Part shown: positions 14,777 to 21,984 of the stretch, piece by piece
How positions within the stretch are numbered: position 1 is the stretch's first letter
How the letters are laid out: every line of letters starts with the position of its first letter
Source: Terrimesophilobacter sp036833635
GTDB lineage: Bacteria > Actinomycetota > Actinomycetes > Actinomycetales > Microbacteriaceae
Assembly: GCA_036833635.1 (NCBI GenBank)
Contig: DAITPJ010000010.1
Location: forward strand, 1-33,390
Direction of reading: 5' to 3'
Length of the DNA: 33,390 nt
The notes under the pieces: model-generated
What the model saw: only the letters and a program-made list of their open reading frames with translations
Told to the model about the DNA's origin: nothing
The model's database searches: none
Program-made: the position numbers and the translations under genes

Positions 14777-15625
14777 GTGAACGCTTCGCACCCGGCCATC
14801 GTCGAATACCTGGCCCAATATGATGAGGCCGCGATCGTCATCCCGACGGCGCGCCGGGATGCTCTCCGGCGGGAAGTTCTCGACCACCTCACCGACGCCA
14901 TTCCCGCGAATCTCTCGGATGTCGACGCCGAATTGGTTCTGGCCAGGTTCGGCAGTCCCGGTGAGATCGTCGCGCAGGAGATGGAGGGGTCGACGACCGT
15001 CGGAGGAGCACCCCGAAGGGGGCGCCATCTTTGGGTGCTTGGCACGGTTTCGCTCGTCGTCGTTGCTGTCGTGCTGGCCACCGTGGTTCCACTCCTGCTT
15101 GGCGATATGCACGCGCCTGGAAGCGCGGAGCCGGGCCCGGATGAGCCATTCAACGTTGTGACCGTGCATCCGGACGGCGTCGACCGCGTTTCTGAGGGTC
15201 GCGCCTATGCGGAATACCAGGCCACGATTGCCATGTTGGATCCCTTGCCGGCAGGAGCGGCGTGGCCGGAGGGAGTCCCGAAGGGCCTTGATGCAGGACG
15301 CGAAGACAGCGGGGTCATGCAGGCCGGCGCGGGAGCGAACATCGCGCAGTTCACATATCTCTGCGCGTGGGAGGCGGAATACATCTCGGCGGAGCAAGTC
15401 GATGATCCCAAGCGCCTCACGACCGCGCTATCGGCACTCGAAGACTTCGCCGATGGCGCGTTCATGTCAGCCGCAAGCCCCGATGGCGGATGGAAACTGA
15501 ACGTGATCAGCCCCCTGACATTCGCCGATAGTTCAGGACTCCGTCGCGACTTTCCCGGCACGTGTCAGGGCGCCGGGATTTACAACGTTGCCAGCGCAAT
15601 GCACGACCAGGCCCCGTTGGACTGA
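14777..15625 (+). CDS. HAAS-domain single-pass membrane protein
   Basis: 282 residues. The N-terminal 10-66 region (VEYLAQYDEAAIVIPTARRDALRREVL..., ending ARFGSPGEIVAQE) has the layout of HAAS/DUF1700-like domains. A short basic linker, one transmembrane helix (85-109) and an exported domain of about 170 residues follow. The exported part has two cysteines, in YLCAWEA and GTCQGAG. HAAS proteins are usually paired with a PadR regulator and act in membrane signalling; no PadR gene is present here. The GTG start at 14777 has GAGGGAG 7 bases upstream. A longer in-frame form from 14666 is rejected. The gene is divergent from the two-component operon and ends 9 bases before the tRNA-Asn fragment. 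Confidence 0.8.
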   Translation: MNASHPAIVEYLAQYDEAAIVIPTARRDALRREVLDHLTDAIPANLSDVDAELVLARFGSPGEIVAQEMEGSTTVGGAPRRGRHLWVLGTVSLVVVAVVLATVVPLLLGDMHAPGSAEPGPDEPFNVVTVHPDGVDRVSEGRAYAEYQATIAMLDPLPAGAAWPEGVPKGLDAGREDSGVMQAGAGANIAQFTYLCAWEAEYISAEQVDDPKRLTTALSALEDFADGAFMSAASPDGGWKLNVISPLTFADSSGLRRDFPGTCQGAGIYNVASAMHDQAPLD

Positions 15626-15634
15626 CCAGGACAA

Positions 15635-15664
15635 AAGAACCTGCCGGTTAACAGCCCGCTGCTC
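15635..15664 (-). repeat. Fragment of tRNA-Asn (candidate distal att site)
   Basis: These 30 bases match 17329-17358 inside tRNA-Asn at 29 of 30 positions, in the same orientation. They cover the end of the D arm, the anticodon arm and the variable loop. The lone mismatch is in the anticodon stem. Similarity stops sharply on both sides. With the intact tRNA it brackets the hipBA module. Confidence 0.75.
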
Positions 15665-15681
15665 GGCTGCTTCCGACGCGG

Positions 15682-16968
15682 TTACGGTCGGATCGGTCCA
15701 CCCCAACCTCCCTCGCTCCCGCGCAGAGGACGTGGGGCGGCAGCAGCCGAGTCTGCGCTGGCGCCGCGGCCGTCCATGAGATTGCGGGTGAAGCCGATGA
15801 TGTCGGTGACGAGAGCGTGGTGAGCGCCTGCGGCGGGCCGCTCGTCGGCCACGAATTCGGAAACCTTCTGAATCGCGTCGTCCACGATCATCCTGGCGCG
15901 CCGCACGCCCCAGGACTGCCCCTCCGCGACGAGGTCCTCGTGCGTGATGTCGGAGTGCGCGAACCTGCCGTTGATCGCAAAGGCGAAGTCCGGATCCAGC
16001 GGGAGATGCATCTGCGGCACGACGTCGTAGGCGGGCGCCAGCCGGACCTGTTCATCCGGTAGGTGGAGGACTGAGACATTCTTGGCGTGCAGGTCGAGAT
16101 TGCCGACAGCAACGGACATCGTGGTCATCCGCAGGAGGCTTTCCACGGCCTCCGTGCCGATATTCTCCCGCAACACCTGAGCGATCGATGCCAAGCTCGG
16201 GCGTCCGCCTTTTTCGTACTTCTCATCGCCGCGTAGACCGAGGATCTGGTTGAAATCCTCCTGGTGGATTCTCCGGCCGGCCACGCGATCGTATCGCTGG
16301 ATGACGAGCGCCGTGACTCCGTCGAAAGTCTCCAGGTGGGTGTCGAACGAAGCGAGGCCCAGGTGTCGTGCGATGCGCGAGCCGTACTCCTCGTCAAAGA
16401 TGAGGGTCGGGTACCGTGGGACGACGGGCTTGAGGATGTGCGTCGACGGATATCCGTCGAGGGGCTCCGCCCACTGCCCGTCGACCCGGGCGAGAACGAT
16501 CTTGTCCTGCACGCCGGCAAGTGAGGACATCCGTCGCACACTGATGTTTCCGATGGGCGCAGTCCTCACCTCCGCGAAGATCTCGCGCACGCGCGCCGCG
16601 GTAATCGGCTCGAACGACGGTATCCGCGGCTCCACCGGGTCGGACGGATCCCAGACCTGCACGGCGCCGGCCACGTCGCGGCCGTACCGACGGAGGAGCC
16701 CCATGGTGTTGCTCTCGTCAAGACGTGCGTTCGCCGCAAGACTCCGTCTCGCCACGCCTTCAGCCAATATCTCCTCGAAGAAGTTACGCCTTCTGTCGAC
16801 AAGTTCGGGACGTGGACTGCTCGTCAGGGGCACCGCGAAGGAGAGAATCGGACTTGCGAGACTGTACTGGTCGATGGCACTCGGAGCGACCTCGAAGTCG
16901 AATCGGTCCCGCTCCCCGATCAGCGTGCCGACATGCTGCTCATAGAGCTCGACCCGAAGCTCAGTCAT
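15682..16968 (-). CDS. hipA: HipA-family serine/threonine kinase toxin
   Basis: Type II toxin kinase. E. coli HipA phosphorylates glutamyl-tRNA synthetase and induces dormancy; the target here is unknown. 428 residues, close to the family's 440. Visible: the Ser pair 148-149 before the Gly-rich loop AGVQDK (cf. Ser150 autophosphorylation site), ATP Lys180 (HILKP), the HipA motif HQEDFNQ (235-241), catalytic Asp292 in GNLDLHAKN, and Mg-binding Asp315 in PAYDVV. The kinase therefore looks intact. The last 25 residues are low-complexity Ala/Gly/Pro/Arg and may be a run-on to the islet boundary; the stop is 18 bases from the tRNA fragment. The gene overlaps hipB by 8 bases. Confidence 0.92.
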   Translation of the reverse strand: MTELRVELYEQHVGTLIGERDRFDFEVAPSAIDQYSLASPILSFAVPLTSSPRPELVDRRRNFFEEILAEGVARRSLAANARLDESNTMGLLRRYGRDVAGAVQVWDPSDPVEPRIPSFEPITAARVREIFAEVRTAPIGNISVRRMSSLAGVQDKIVLARVDGQWAEPLDGYPSTHILKPVVPRYPTLIFDEEYGSRIARHLGLASFDTHLETFDGVTALVIQRYDRVAGRRIHQEDFNQILGLRGDEKYEKGGRPSLASIAQVLRENIGTEAVESLLRMTTMSVAVGNLDLHAKNVSVLHLPDEQVRLAPAYDVVPQMHLPLDPDFAFAINGRFAHSDITHEDLVAEGQSWGVRRARMIVDDAIQKVSEFVADERPAAGAHHALVTDIIGFTRNLMDGRGASADSAAAAPRPLRGSEGGWGGPIRP

Positions 16969-17185
16969 CGCCCACCTCGGCGTAGAGCGAGACGCCGGTC
17001 TCCCGCATGTACTCGAACAGGCGGTCGATCGCCTTGGTCGGCTTCCCTCGCTCGATCTCGACGATGTATCGCTGGCTCACTCCGAGGTGGTCGGCGAGTT
17101 CGCGCTGACTGACTCCACGCTGCAGTCGGGCAGCGCGCAACACATCGCCCAGTACGGTGGGGTTCACGATCCGAGTGCTTCGCAT
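16961..17185 (-). CDS. hipB: HipB-family XRE antitoxin/repressor
   Basis: 74-residue helix-turn-helix protein of the Xre/HipB type. The DNA-binding core is GDVLRAARLQRGVSQRELAD followed by HLGVSQRYIVEIERGKPTKAIDRLFEYM. It should bind and silence HipA and repress the operon from the palindromes just upstream. ATG 17185 has AGGAG (17193-17197) 7 bases upstream. The stop lies within the hipA start region (ATGACTGA, 8-base overlap), giving coupled translation. The upstream region is clearly AT-richer than the surroundings (17221-17280 holds 25 G+C of 60), which fits acquired DNA. Confidence 0.92.
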   Translation of the reverse strand: MRSTRIVNPTVLGDVLRAARLQRGVSQRELADHLGVSQRYIVEIERGKPTKAIDRLFEYMRETGVSLYAEVGDD

Positions 17186-17197
17186 TTCAGAACTCCT

Positions 17198-17245
17198 GAT
17201 TACCTTTTCAGCATCAATGCTAAAGGATTACCTTTTCGTAATCAA
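17198..17245 (-). promoter_or_regulatory. hipBA promoter with overlapping operators
   Basis: On the minus strand, -35 TTGATT (17240-17245), a 17-base spacer and -10 TAGCAT (17217-17222) make a good promoter. GATTAC-N6-GTAATC (17226-17243) overlaps the -35, and AGCAT-CA-ATGCT (17210-17221) overlaps the -10. GATTACCTTTTC occurs twice, at 17198-17209 and 17226-17237. These are the likely HipB operators. Confidence 0.7.
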
Positions 17246-17306
17246 GGGTTCGTGATGACCTTCTCTGAAATCCTTCGGACGAGGCAAAGGATGATTCTCT
17301 GTAGAG

Positions 17307-17379
17307 CTCCCCGACTTGGACTCGAACCAAGAACCTGCCGGTTAACAGCCGGCTGCTCTGCCAATTGAGCTATCGAGGA
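17307..17379 (-). tRNA. tRNA-Asn (anticodon GTT)
   Basis: A complete 73-nucleotide cloverleaf on the minus strand. The acceptor stem is TCCTCGA/TCGGGGA, the D arm GCTC/GAGC, the anticodon stem GCCGG/CCGGC with loop CTGTTAA, and the T arm CTTGG-TTCGAGT-CCAAG. The discriminator is G and CCA is not encoded. All stems pair, so the gene is intact despite being the apparent integration site of the hipBA islet. TAAAGT at 17398-17403 is a possible -10 about 20 bases upstream. Confidence 0.95.
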
Positions 17380-17442
17380 ATGGCGATTCAGCTAGTCACT
17401 TTAGCAAAGAAAGACGGGGGTCATGGCCGCGCGGGAGTTCCC

Positions 17443-18432
17443 TCAGGAGAAGTCGGGGAGCAGGCAGGTCGGCGAGTCGATGAACAGCGGCGTCCCCACC
17501 ATGGTCGGCACGCCGGTCTGCGGGTCGAGCTGGAACGCGGCCAGGGTCCCCGAGTTCTGGTTGGCGACGAAGAGCAGGTTGCCCACGATGCACAGTCCCC
17601 TCGGGGTGTCACCGCCGCTCGGCAGGTCGGCGATCGGCTCGAGCGTGTTCGCGTCGATCGCGACGATGCGGTTCGACCCGCGCAGGGCGGTGTAGAGGAA
17701 CCGCCCCGTCGGATCGATGACGAGTCCCGCGGCATGGTCGCCGGGGGCCGCCCCCGCGCTGCCCGCCTTGAGCACCTGCAGGTTTCGCCCTCCCCCGAGC
17801 ACGAACACGGACGCGCCGAGCTCGCCGACGAGGAAGATCTTGCCCGCCACGGGCGAGACCGCGAAGTCGCGCGGTCCGGTTCCCGCCGGCAGTTCGACTG
17901 AGGACTCGAGCTCGAGCTTCTCCTCCTGCCAGCGGTACACGTTGACGCGGTCGGTGCCGAGGTCCGCCGTGATCGCGGTGTCGCCGAACGCGAGAGTGGA
18001 ATGCGCATGCGGCCCGTCCTGCTCGGGCTTCGGGCCCTTGCCACTCGACACGAGCGTCTGCCGCAGCTCACCGATCGCGCCCTGGGCGTCGAGCGGGTAG
18101 ACATCCACCTGCCCTGTGCCGTAGTTGCTCACATAGAGCCACTCGGCCGTCGCGGCCACGTGGCACGGCAGCGTGCCGGATGTCGCCTGGCCACCCATTG
18201 CGACGAGATTCGCGGCCTTCCCTTTGCGGCGGAACGCCTCGACACGATTGAGTCCCTCATCGACTGCGTACACGACGCCGGGGACGGCCGCGTGGATGAG
18301 ATACGACGGTGATGAGGCGACCGCGGCGAGCCCGAGGAACTGCAGGCCCTTCTCGGTCAGGCGCACGGCGGCGATGCCGCGCGAGAACCCGCCCATGCTT
18401 TCGGTGTACGAACCTACCCACAAGAGAGTCAA
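17443..18432 (-). CDS. Lactonase family seven-bladed beta-propeller protein
   Basis: 329 residues, of the 6-phosphogluconolactonase (YbhE/Pgl)-like lactonase family. The N-terminal VGSYTESMGGFSRGI is typical of the family (GTYT...GIY). Repeated blade motifs follow, such as WLYVSNYGTGQVDVYPLD, TAITADLGTDRVNVYRW and FLYTALRGSNRIVAID. A PHAHS segment carries family-typical histidines. No signal peptide, so cytoplasmic. The TTG start at 18432 overlaps the dehydrogenase stop as TTGA, so it is the last gene of the ABC operon. The true substrate is uncertain: many family members are annotated by similarity only. Its place beside a hydroxyacid dehydrogenase suggests sugar-acid or lactone metabolism. 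Confidence 0.85.
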   Translation of the reverse strand: MTLLWVGSYTESMGGFSRGIAAVRLTEKGLQFLGLAAVASSPSYLIHAAVPGVVYAVDEGLNRVEAFRRKGKAANLVAMGGQATSGTLPCHVAATAEWLYVSNYGTGQVDVYPLDAQGAIGELRQTLVSSGKGPKPEQDGPHAHSTLAFGDTAITADLGTDRVNVYRWQEEKLELESSVELPAGTGPRDFAVSPVAGKIFLVGELGASVFVLGGGRNLQVLKAGSAGAAPGDHAAGLVIDPTGRFLYTALRGSNRIVAIDANTLEPIADLPSGGDTPRGLCIVGNLLFVANQNSGTLAAFQLDPQTGVPTMVGTPLFIDSPTCLLPDFS

Positions 18433-19436
18433 TAGCCTGCCTCCGGGTCAACTAGGCCTTCAAAAGGCGCATGGCTCAGGAATGCTCGCACGTTAGTCTT
18501 CACCCTCTCGGCCAGCAGAGGTGTTGTCATTTCTGGCGTGTCGGCACTGTGCGAGGTGATGATCGCCCTGCGTTCCGACCACAACGGATGCCCGTCGGGG
18601 AGGGGCTCAGGATCGGTCACGTCGAGTCCGGCACCCGCGATGGCACCGGATGCGAGCGCCTCGGTGAGCGCATCCGTGTCGACGAGTCCGCCGCGGGCGA
18701 CGTTGACGAGGATCGCGGTGGGCTTCATGGCCGCAAACTCCGGCGCGCCCAGCAATCCCGCCGTTCCCGCCGTCATGGCGGCGGCCACGACGACGACATC
18801 GGCATCCGGAAGCACCTCGGCGAGCCGGTCGGCCGTGACCGTACGGGCGGCGCCGAATAGTGGCTCTGCGCTTCGGCGCACGACCGTGACGTGCGTGCGG
18901 AAGGGCTCGAGAAGGCGCAGCAACTCGATTGCGATGCCGCCCGCGCCGATGACGACCACGTCGAGCCCGAAGAGCGACCGGCCGACCTTGGAGCCCCAGC
19001 TGCGGGCGACGACCCGCGTGGGAAGTTCGCGCAAGAGAGCGAGAGTCAGCGCGAGAACGTGTTCGGCGACCGGCTCGGCATAGGCCCCCTTCGCGCTCGT
19101 CCAGAGCGGCCGATCACGCCCGGCGTGATCGCGCAGTATGCCCGAGAAGGCATCCACGCCGGCCCATGGTAGTTGCACCCAGTCGATGCCGGGGTATGCC
19201 TCCAGGATTCCGGCGAACTCCGCTGCACGGGCGTAGGACAGCCACACGACGCCGCGCGTCTCGTCGGAGAGCGGCGCGACGGTGCCGCCGGCCTCCTCGA
19301 TCGCGGTCACGAAGAAGTCGTCGGGCTCCGGAAGCACGGCGATGGGCCCCGGCCTCGGACGCCGCTCCAGCGGCAGTTCCTCAGGCGGGGAGGCCAGCAC
19401 GACGCGGTGCTGGACCGAGACCCCCCTCGATGTCAT
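18429..19436 (-). CDS. D-isomer-specific 2-hydroxyacid dehydrogenase family protein
   Basis: 335 residues. NAD(P)-dependent oxidoreductase of the D-2-hydroxyacid dehydrogenase family, cytoplasmic. The Rossmann loop is VIGAGGIAIELLRLL, with Ala in place of the last Gly of GxGxxG. Catalytic Arg is in NVARGGLVD, Glu in DVTDPEPLP and His in ITSHSADT. The triad is therefore complete, though the usual PH of TPH is SH. The ATG at 19436 overlaps the ABC ATPase stop (ATGA), and its own stop overlaps the lactonase start (TTGA), so it is embedded in the transport operon. The natural substrate is unknown. A longer upstream in-frame ORF would run into the ABC gene and is rejected. Confidence 0.88.
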   Translation of the reverse strand: MTSRGVSVQHRVVLASPPEELPLERRPRPGPIAVLPEPDDFFVTAIEEAGGTVAPLSDETRGVVWLSYARAAEFAGILEAYPGIDWVQLPWAGVDAFSGILRDHAGRDRPLWTSAKGAYAEPVAEHVLALTLALLRELPTRVVARSWGSKVGRSLFGLDVVVIGAGGIAIELLRLLEPFRTHVTVVRRSAEPLFGAARTVTADRLAEVLPDADVVVVAAAMTAGTAGLLGAPEFAAMKPTAILVNVARGGLVDTDALTEALASGAIAGAGLDVTDPEPLPDGHPLWSERRAIITSHSADTPEMTTPLLAERVKTNVRAFLSHAPFEGLVDPEAGY

Positions 19437-20269
19437 GCACCGACTGTATCGAATCGCGACGCCGCGAGGGCCTTCAGGTAGGGATGAATCGGGTCCGCGA
19501 GTACCCCATTGCTGGGGCCAAGACCGATGACCGTTCCGTGGCACATGACGACGACACGCTCCGCCAGGTAGTTCGTGACGGCGAGATCGCTGCTCACGAT
19601 CACGGCCGAGAAATCATGCTCGTGCTGCAGGTCCCGGATGACGTCGAGCACGCCCGTGCGCACCGTCACGTCGACCCCGCGGGTCGGCTCGTCCGCGATG
19701 AGCAGGCGAGGCTCAAGGATGAGAGAACGGGCGAGTGCCACCCGCTGGCGCTGGCCGCTGCTGAGCTCGTAAGGGAAGCGGGTCATGTGCCCGAGGGGGA
19801 GTCGCACCGCGTCGACCAGGGTGGCCACCGCGATGCCCGCCTCGCGCGAGCTGAACCGGCGATCGCGCGAGTAGATGGGCTCCGCGATGTTCTCGGCGAC
19901 CGTGAGCCGCGCATCCAGCCGTTCCGCGCCGTCCTGGGGCAGATAGCCGACCGAGAGCATGAGGCGGTCCCGTGTGCGGGCGCCGATGCCCCTGAGCTCG
20001 GTGCCGAACAGTCGCACGGAGCCCCCGCAGATCTCCGGATTGCCGGACTCCTGGCCGCCGCGATCCGCCTGCAGGGCGAGCGTCGCCGCGAGCGTCGACT
20101 TGCCGGAGCCCGACTCACCGACGATGCCGAGGATCTCGCCCGTTGCGACCTCGAAGCTCACACCGGCGACAGCGAGGTGGCGGGAGCGGACATCCCTCGA
20201 CCGGTAGTGGATCGAGAGATCGTCGGCCCGGATCACGGGCTGCCCTGCCACCGGAACCGCCAACGTCAA
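19433..20269 (-). CDS. Peptide-type ABC transporter ATPase, H-loop His replaced
   Basis: 278-residue ATPase of the Dpp/Opp type. Walker A GESGSGKS (51-58), Q-loop LPQDG (110-114), signature LSSGQRQR (169-176), Walker B LLIADEP and D-loop GVD are all present. The H-loop reads VIVSSDLAV, with Ser227 where active family members have His (SHD). That residue normally helps ATP hydrolysis, so activity may be reduced or this may be an asymmetric partner. The TTG start at 20269 overlaps the fused ATPase stop as TTGA. It is an extra third nucleotide-binding domain beyond the two already fused in the preceding gene. Confidence 0.85.
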   Translation of the reverse strand: MTLAVPVAGQPVIRADDLSIHYRSRDVRSRHLAVAGVSFEVATGEILGIVGESGSGKSTLAATLALQADRGGQESGNPEICGGSVRLFGTELRGIGARTRDRLMLSVGYLPQDGAERLDARLTVAENIAEPIYSRDRRFSSREAGIAVATLVDAVRLPLGHMTRFPYELSSGQRQRVALARSLILEPRLLIADEPTRGVDVTVRTGVLDVIRDLQHEHDFSAVIVSSDLAVTNYLAERVVVMCHGTVIGLGPSNGVLADPIHPYLKALAASRFDTVGA

Positions 20270-21984
20270 CCGTCCGTCCCTGTAGCCTCCATCGCGGTCG
20301 CCTCGACTCCGCGCAGTCGGTGGAGCTCGGCGCGGCGCGTGGCCTGGAGCACAGGGTCCGGCACCGGCAATGAGGCAAGGAGTCGCTGGGTGTACGGATG
20401 CTTCGGGGCGACGAGCACCTCCTCGCCCGTCCCCTCCTCCACGAGCCTGCCCTTGTAGAGCACAGCGATCCGGTCGGCGAGCAGGTCGACGACCGCGAGG
20501 TCATGGCTGATGAAGAGCGCCGCGAACCCGAACTCGCGCTGGATTTCCGCGAAGAGTTCGAGCACGCGCGCTTGCACCGAGACATCGAGCGCGCTCGTGG
20601 GCTCATCCGCAATGAGAAGCCTCGGCTGGAGCGCGATCGCGCGGGCGAGGCTCGCGCGCTGGCGCTGCCCGCCGCTCAATTCGTGGGGGAACCGGTCCCC
20701 GTACCCCTTCGGGAGCTGCACGGCCTCGAGCAGTTCGTCGACGCGCGGGCGCGCATCGGCGGCGTTCCCTGCCTTGCCGTGGACGACGAGCGGCTCCGCG
20801 ACGCACTCTGCGATCGTGAGGAGTGGGTTGAAGCTCGTCGCAGGGTCCTGGAAAACGAAGCCGATGTCGTGGCGCAGGGGGCGGAAGTCGCGCTCGTGCA
20901 CGCCGCGCATCTCCTGCCCGAGCACTGAGAGCGACCCTCCAGTGACCTTCGTGAGGCCTGCAATGGCCCTTCCGATCGTCGTCTTGCCTGAGCCCGATTC
21001 CCCCACGAGGCCGAGAACCTCGCGCGCGCCGATCTGGAAGCTCACGCCGTCGACCGCGCGGAAGCCGCCGCGGCCGAGCCGCCCAGGGTACTCGATGACG
21101 AGATCCCCTGCGACGACGAGAGGTTCGCTCTCCCCCGCGGCGAGGCGCTCCTTGGCGCGCTCCCTGGTGCGCGCCGTGCCGGCGCCGATGAACGGCACGG
21201 CGGCGAGGAGGCGCTTGGTGTAGTCGTCCTTGGGGTCGTGGAAGAGCGTGACCGCGTCGGCCTCCTCGACCAGGCGACCCTGGTACATGACGGCGACGCG
21301 GTCGGCGAGGTCGGCGACGACGCCCATGTTGTGGGTGATGAGCACGATCGCGGTGTTGAACTCGTCGCGGCAGCGGCGCAGCAGGTCGAGGATCTCCGCC
21401 TGCACCGTCACGTCGAGCGCCGTCGTCGGCTCGTCCGCGACGATGAGCTCCGGGTCGAGCACGAGCGCCATCGCGATGACGATGCGCTGCTTCTGCCCGC
21501 CGGAGAACTGGTGCGGGTAGTAGTCGACCCTGTGCTCTGCATCCGGGATTCCGACGCGCGTCATGATGTCGATCGCCTTCGCCCGCGCCTGGGACCTGCT
21601 GAGCCTGCCGTGCGCCCGGAGGCCCTCCGCGATCTGCCAGCCGACCGTGTAGACCGGATTGAGCGCCGTAGAAGGCTCCTGGAACACCATCGCGGCGCCG
21701 GTCCCCCGGATCTCACGCAGCCGGGAATGCGAGATCTCGATGACGTTGTCGCCGCCGATGAGCACCATTCCGGATGTCGTGGCCGTCTCCGGCAGGAGCC
21801 CGAGGATGGTCTTCGCCGTCACCGTCTTGCCGCTCCCGCTCTCGCCCACGATCGCGAGCACCTCGCCTGCCCGGACGGACAGGCTCACGCCGTCGACAGC
21901 GCGGACGTCGCCTCCGTCGGTTGCGAACGTCACGCCGAGATCGTCGATCTGCAGGGCGTCCTCGCCCTTCACCAGGCTGCTCAT
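20266..21984 (-). CDS. Fused DppD-DppF-type ABC ATPase (two nucleotide-binding domains)
   Basis: 572 residues made of two complete peptide-transporter ATPase domains. Domain 1: Walker A GESGSGKT (47-54), signature QFSGGQKQR (from 159), Walker B IVADEP, and THN at the H-loop. Domain 2: Walker A GESGSGKT (328-335), signature ELSGGQRQR, Walker B LIADEP, SHD at the H-loop, and the C-terminal oligopeptide-transporter region ending HPYTQRLLASLP. It powers import through the two permeases encoded upstream. The start at ATG 21984 has GGAGGAGG just upstream and overlaps the permease stop (ATGA). An in-frame open stretch continuing to 22593 is antisense-like noise and is excluded. Confidence 0.95.
   Translation of the reverse strand: MSSLVKGEDALQIDDLGVTFATDGGDVRAVDGVSLSVRAGEVLAIVGESGSGKTVTAKTILGLLPETATTSGMVLIGGDNVIEISHSRLREIRGTGAAMVFQEPSTALNPVYTVGWQIAEGLRAHGRLSRSQARAKAIDIMTRVGIPDAEHRVDYYPHQFSGGQKQRIVIAMALVLDPELIVADEPTTALDVTVQAEILDLLRRCRDEFNTAIVLITHNMGVVADLADRVAVMYQGRLVEEADAVTLFHDPKDDYTKRLLAAVPFIGAGTARTRERAKERLAAGESEPLVVAGDLVIEYPGRLGRGGFRAVDGVSFQIGAREVLGLVGESGSGKTTIGRAIAGLTKVTGGSLSVLGQEMRGVHERDFRPLRHDIGFVFQDPATSFNPLLTIAECVAEPLVVHGKAGNAADARPRVDELLEAVQLPKGYGDRFPHELSGGQRQRASLARAIALQPRLLIADEPTSALDVSVQARVLELFAEIQREFGFAALFISHDLAVVDLLADRIAVLYKGRLVEEGTGEEVLVAPKHPYTQRLLASLPVPDPVLQATRRAELHRLRGVEATAMEATGTDG

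Larger units (their letters stand above)
15665..17306. mobile_element. Candidate small genomic islet carrying hipBA, bounded by tRNA-Asn repeats
   Basis: The interval lies on the 3' side of the intact tRNA-Asn and ends at the tRNA fragment, the layout left by a tRNA-integrating element. It holds only hipB, hipA and an AT-rich control region. No integrase or relic of one is visible, so any transfer is past or was helped from outside. The alternative is a chance tRNA pseudogene beside an ordinary hipBA locus. Confidence 0.5.

Noticed and set aside
15635..15664. A second complete tRNA-Asn gene
   Set aside because: Only the end of the D arm, anticodon arm and variable region are present. No acceptor or T stem can be formed, so it is a fragment.
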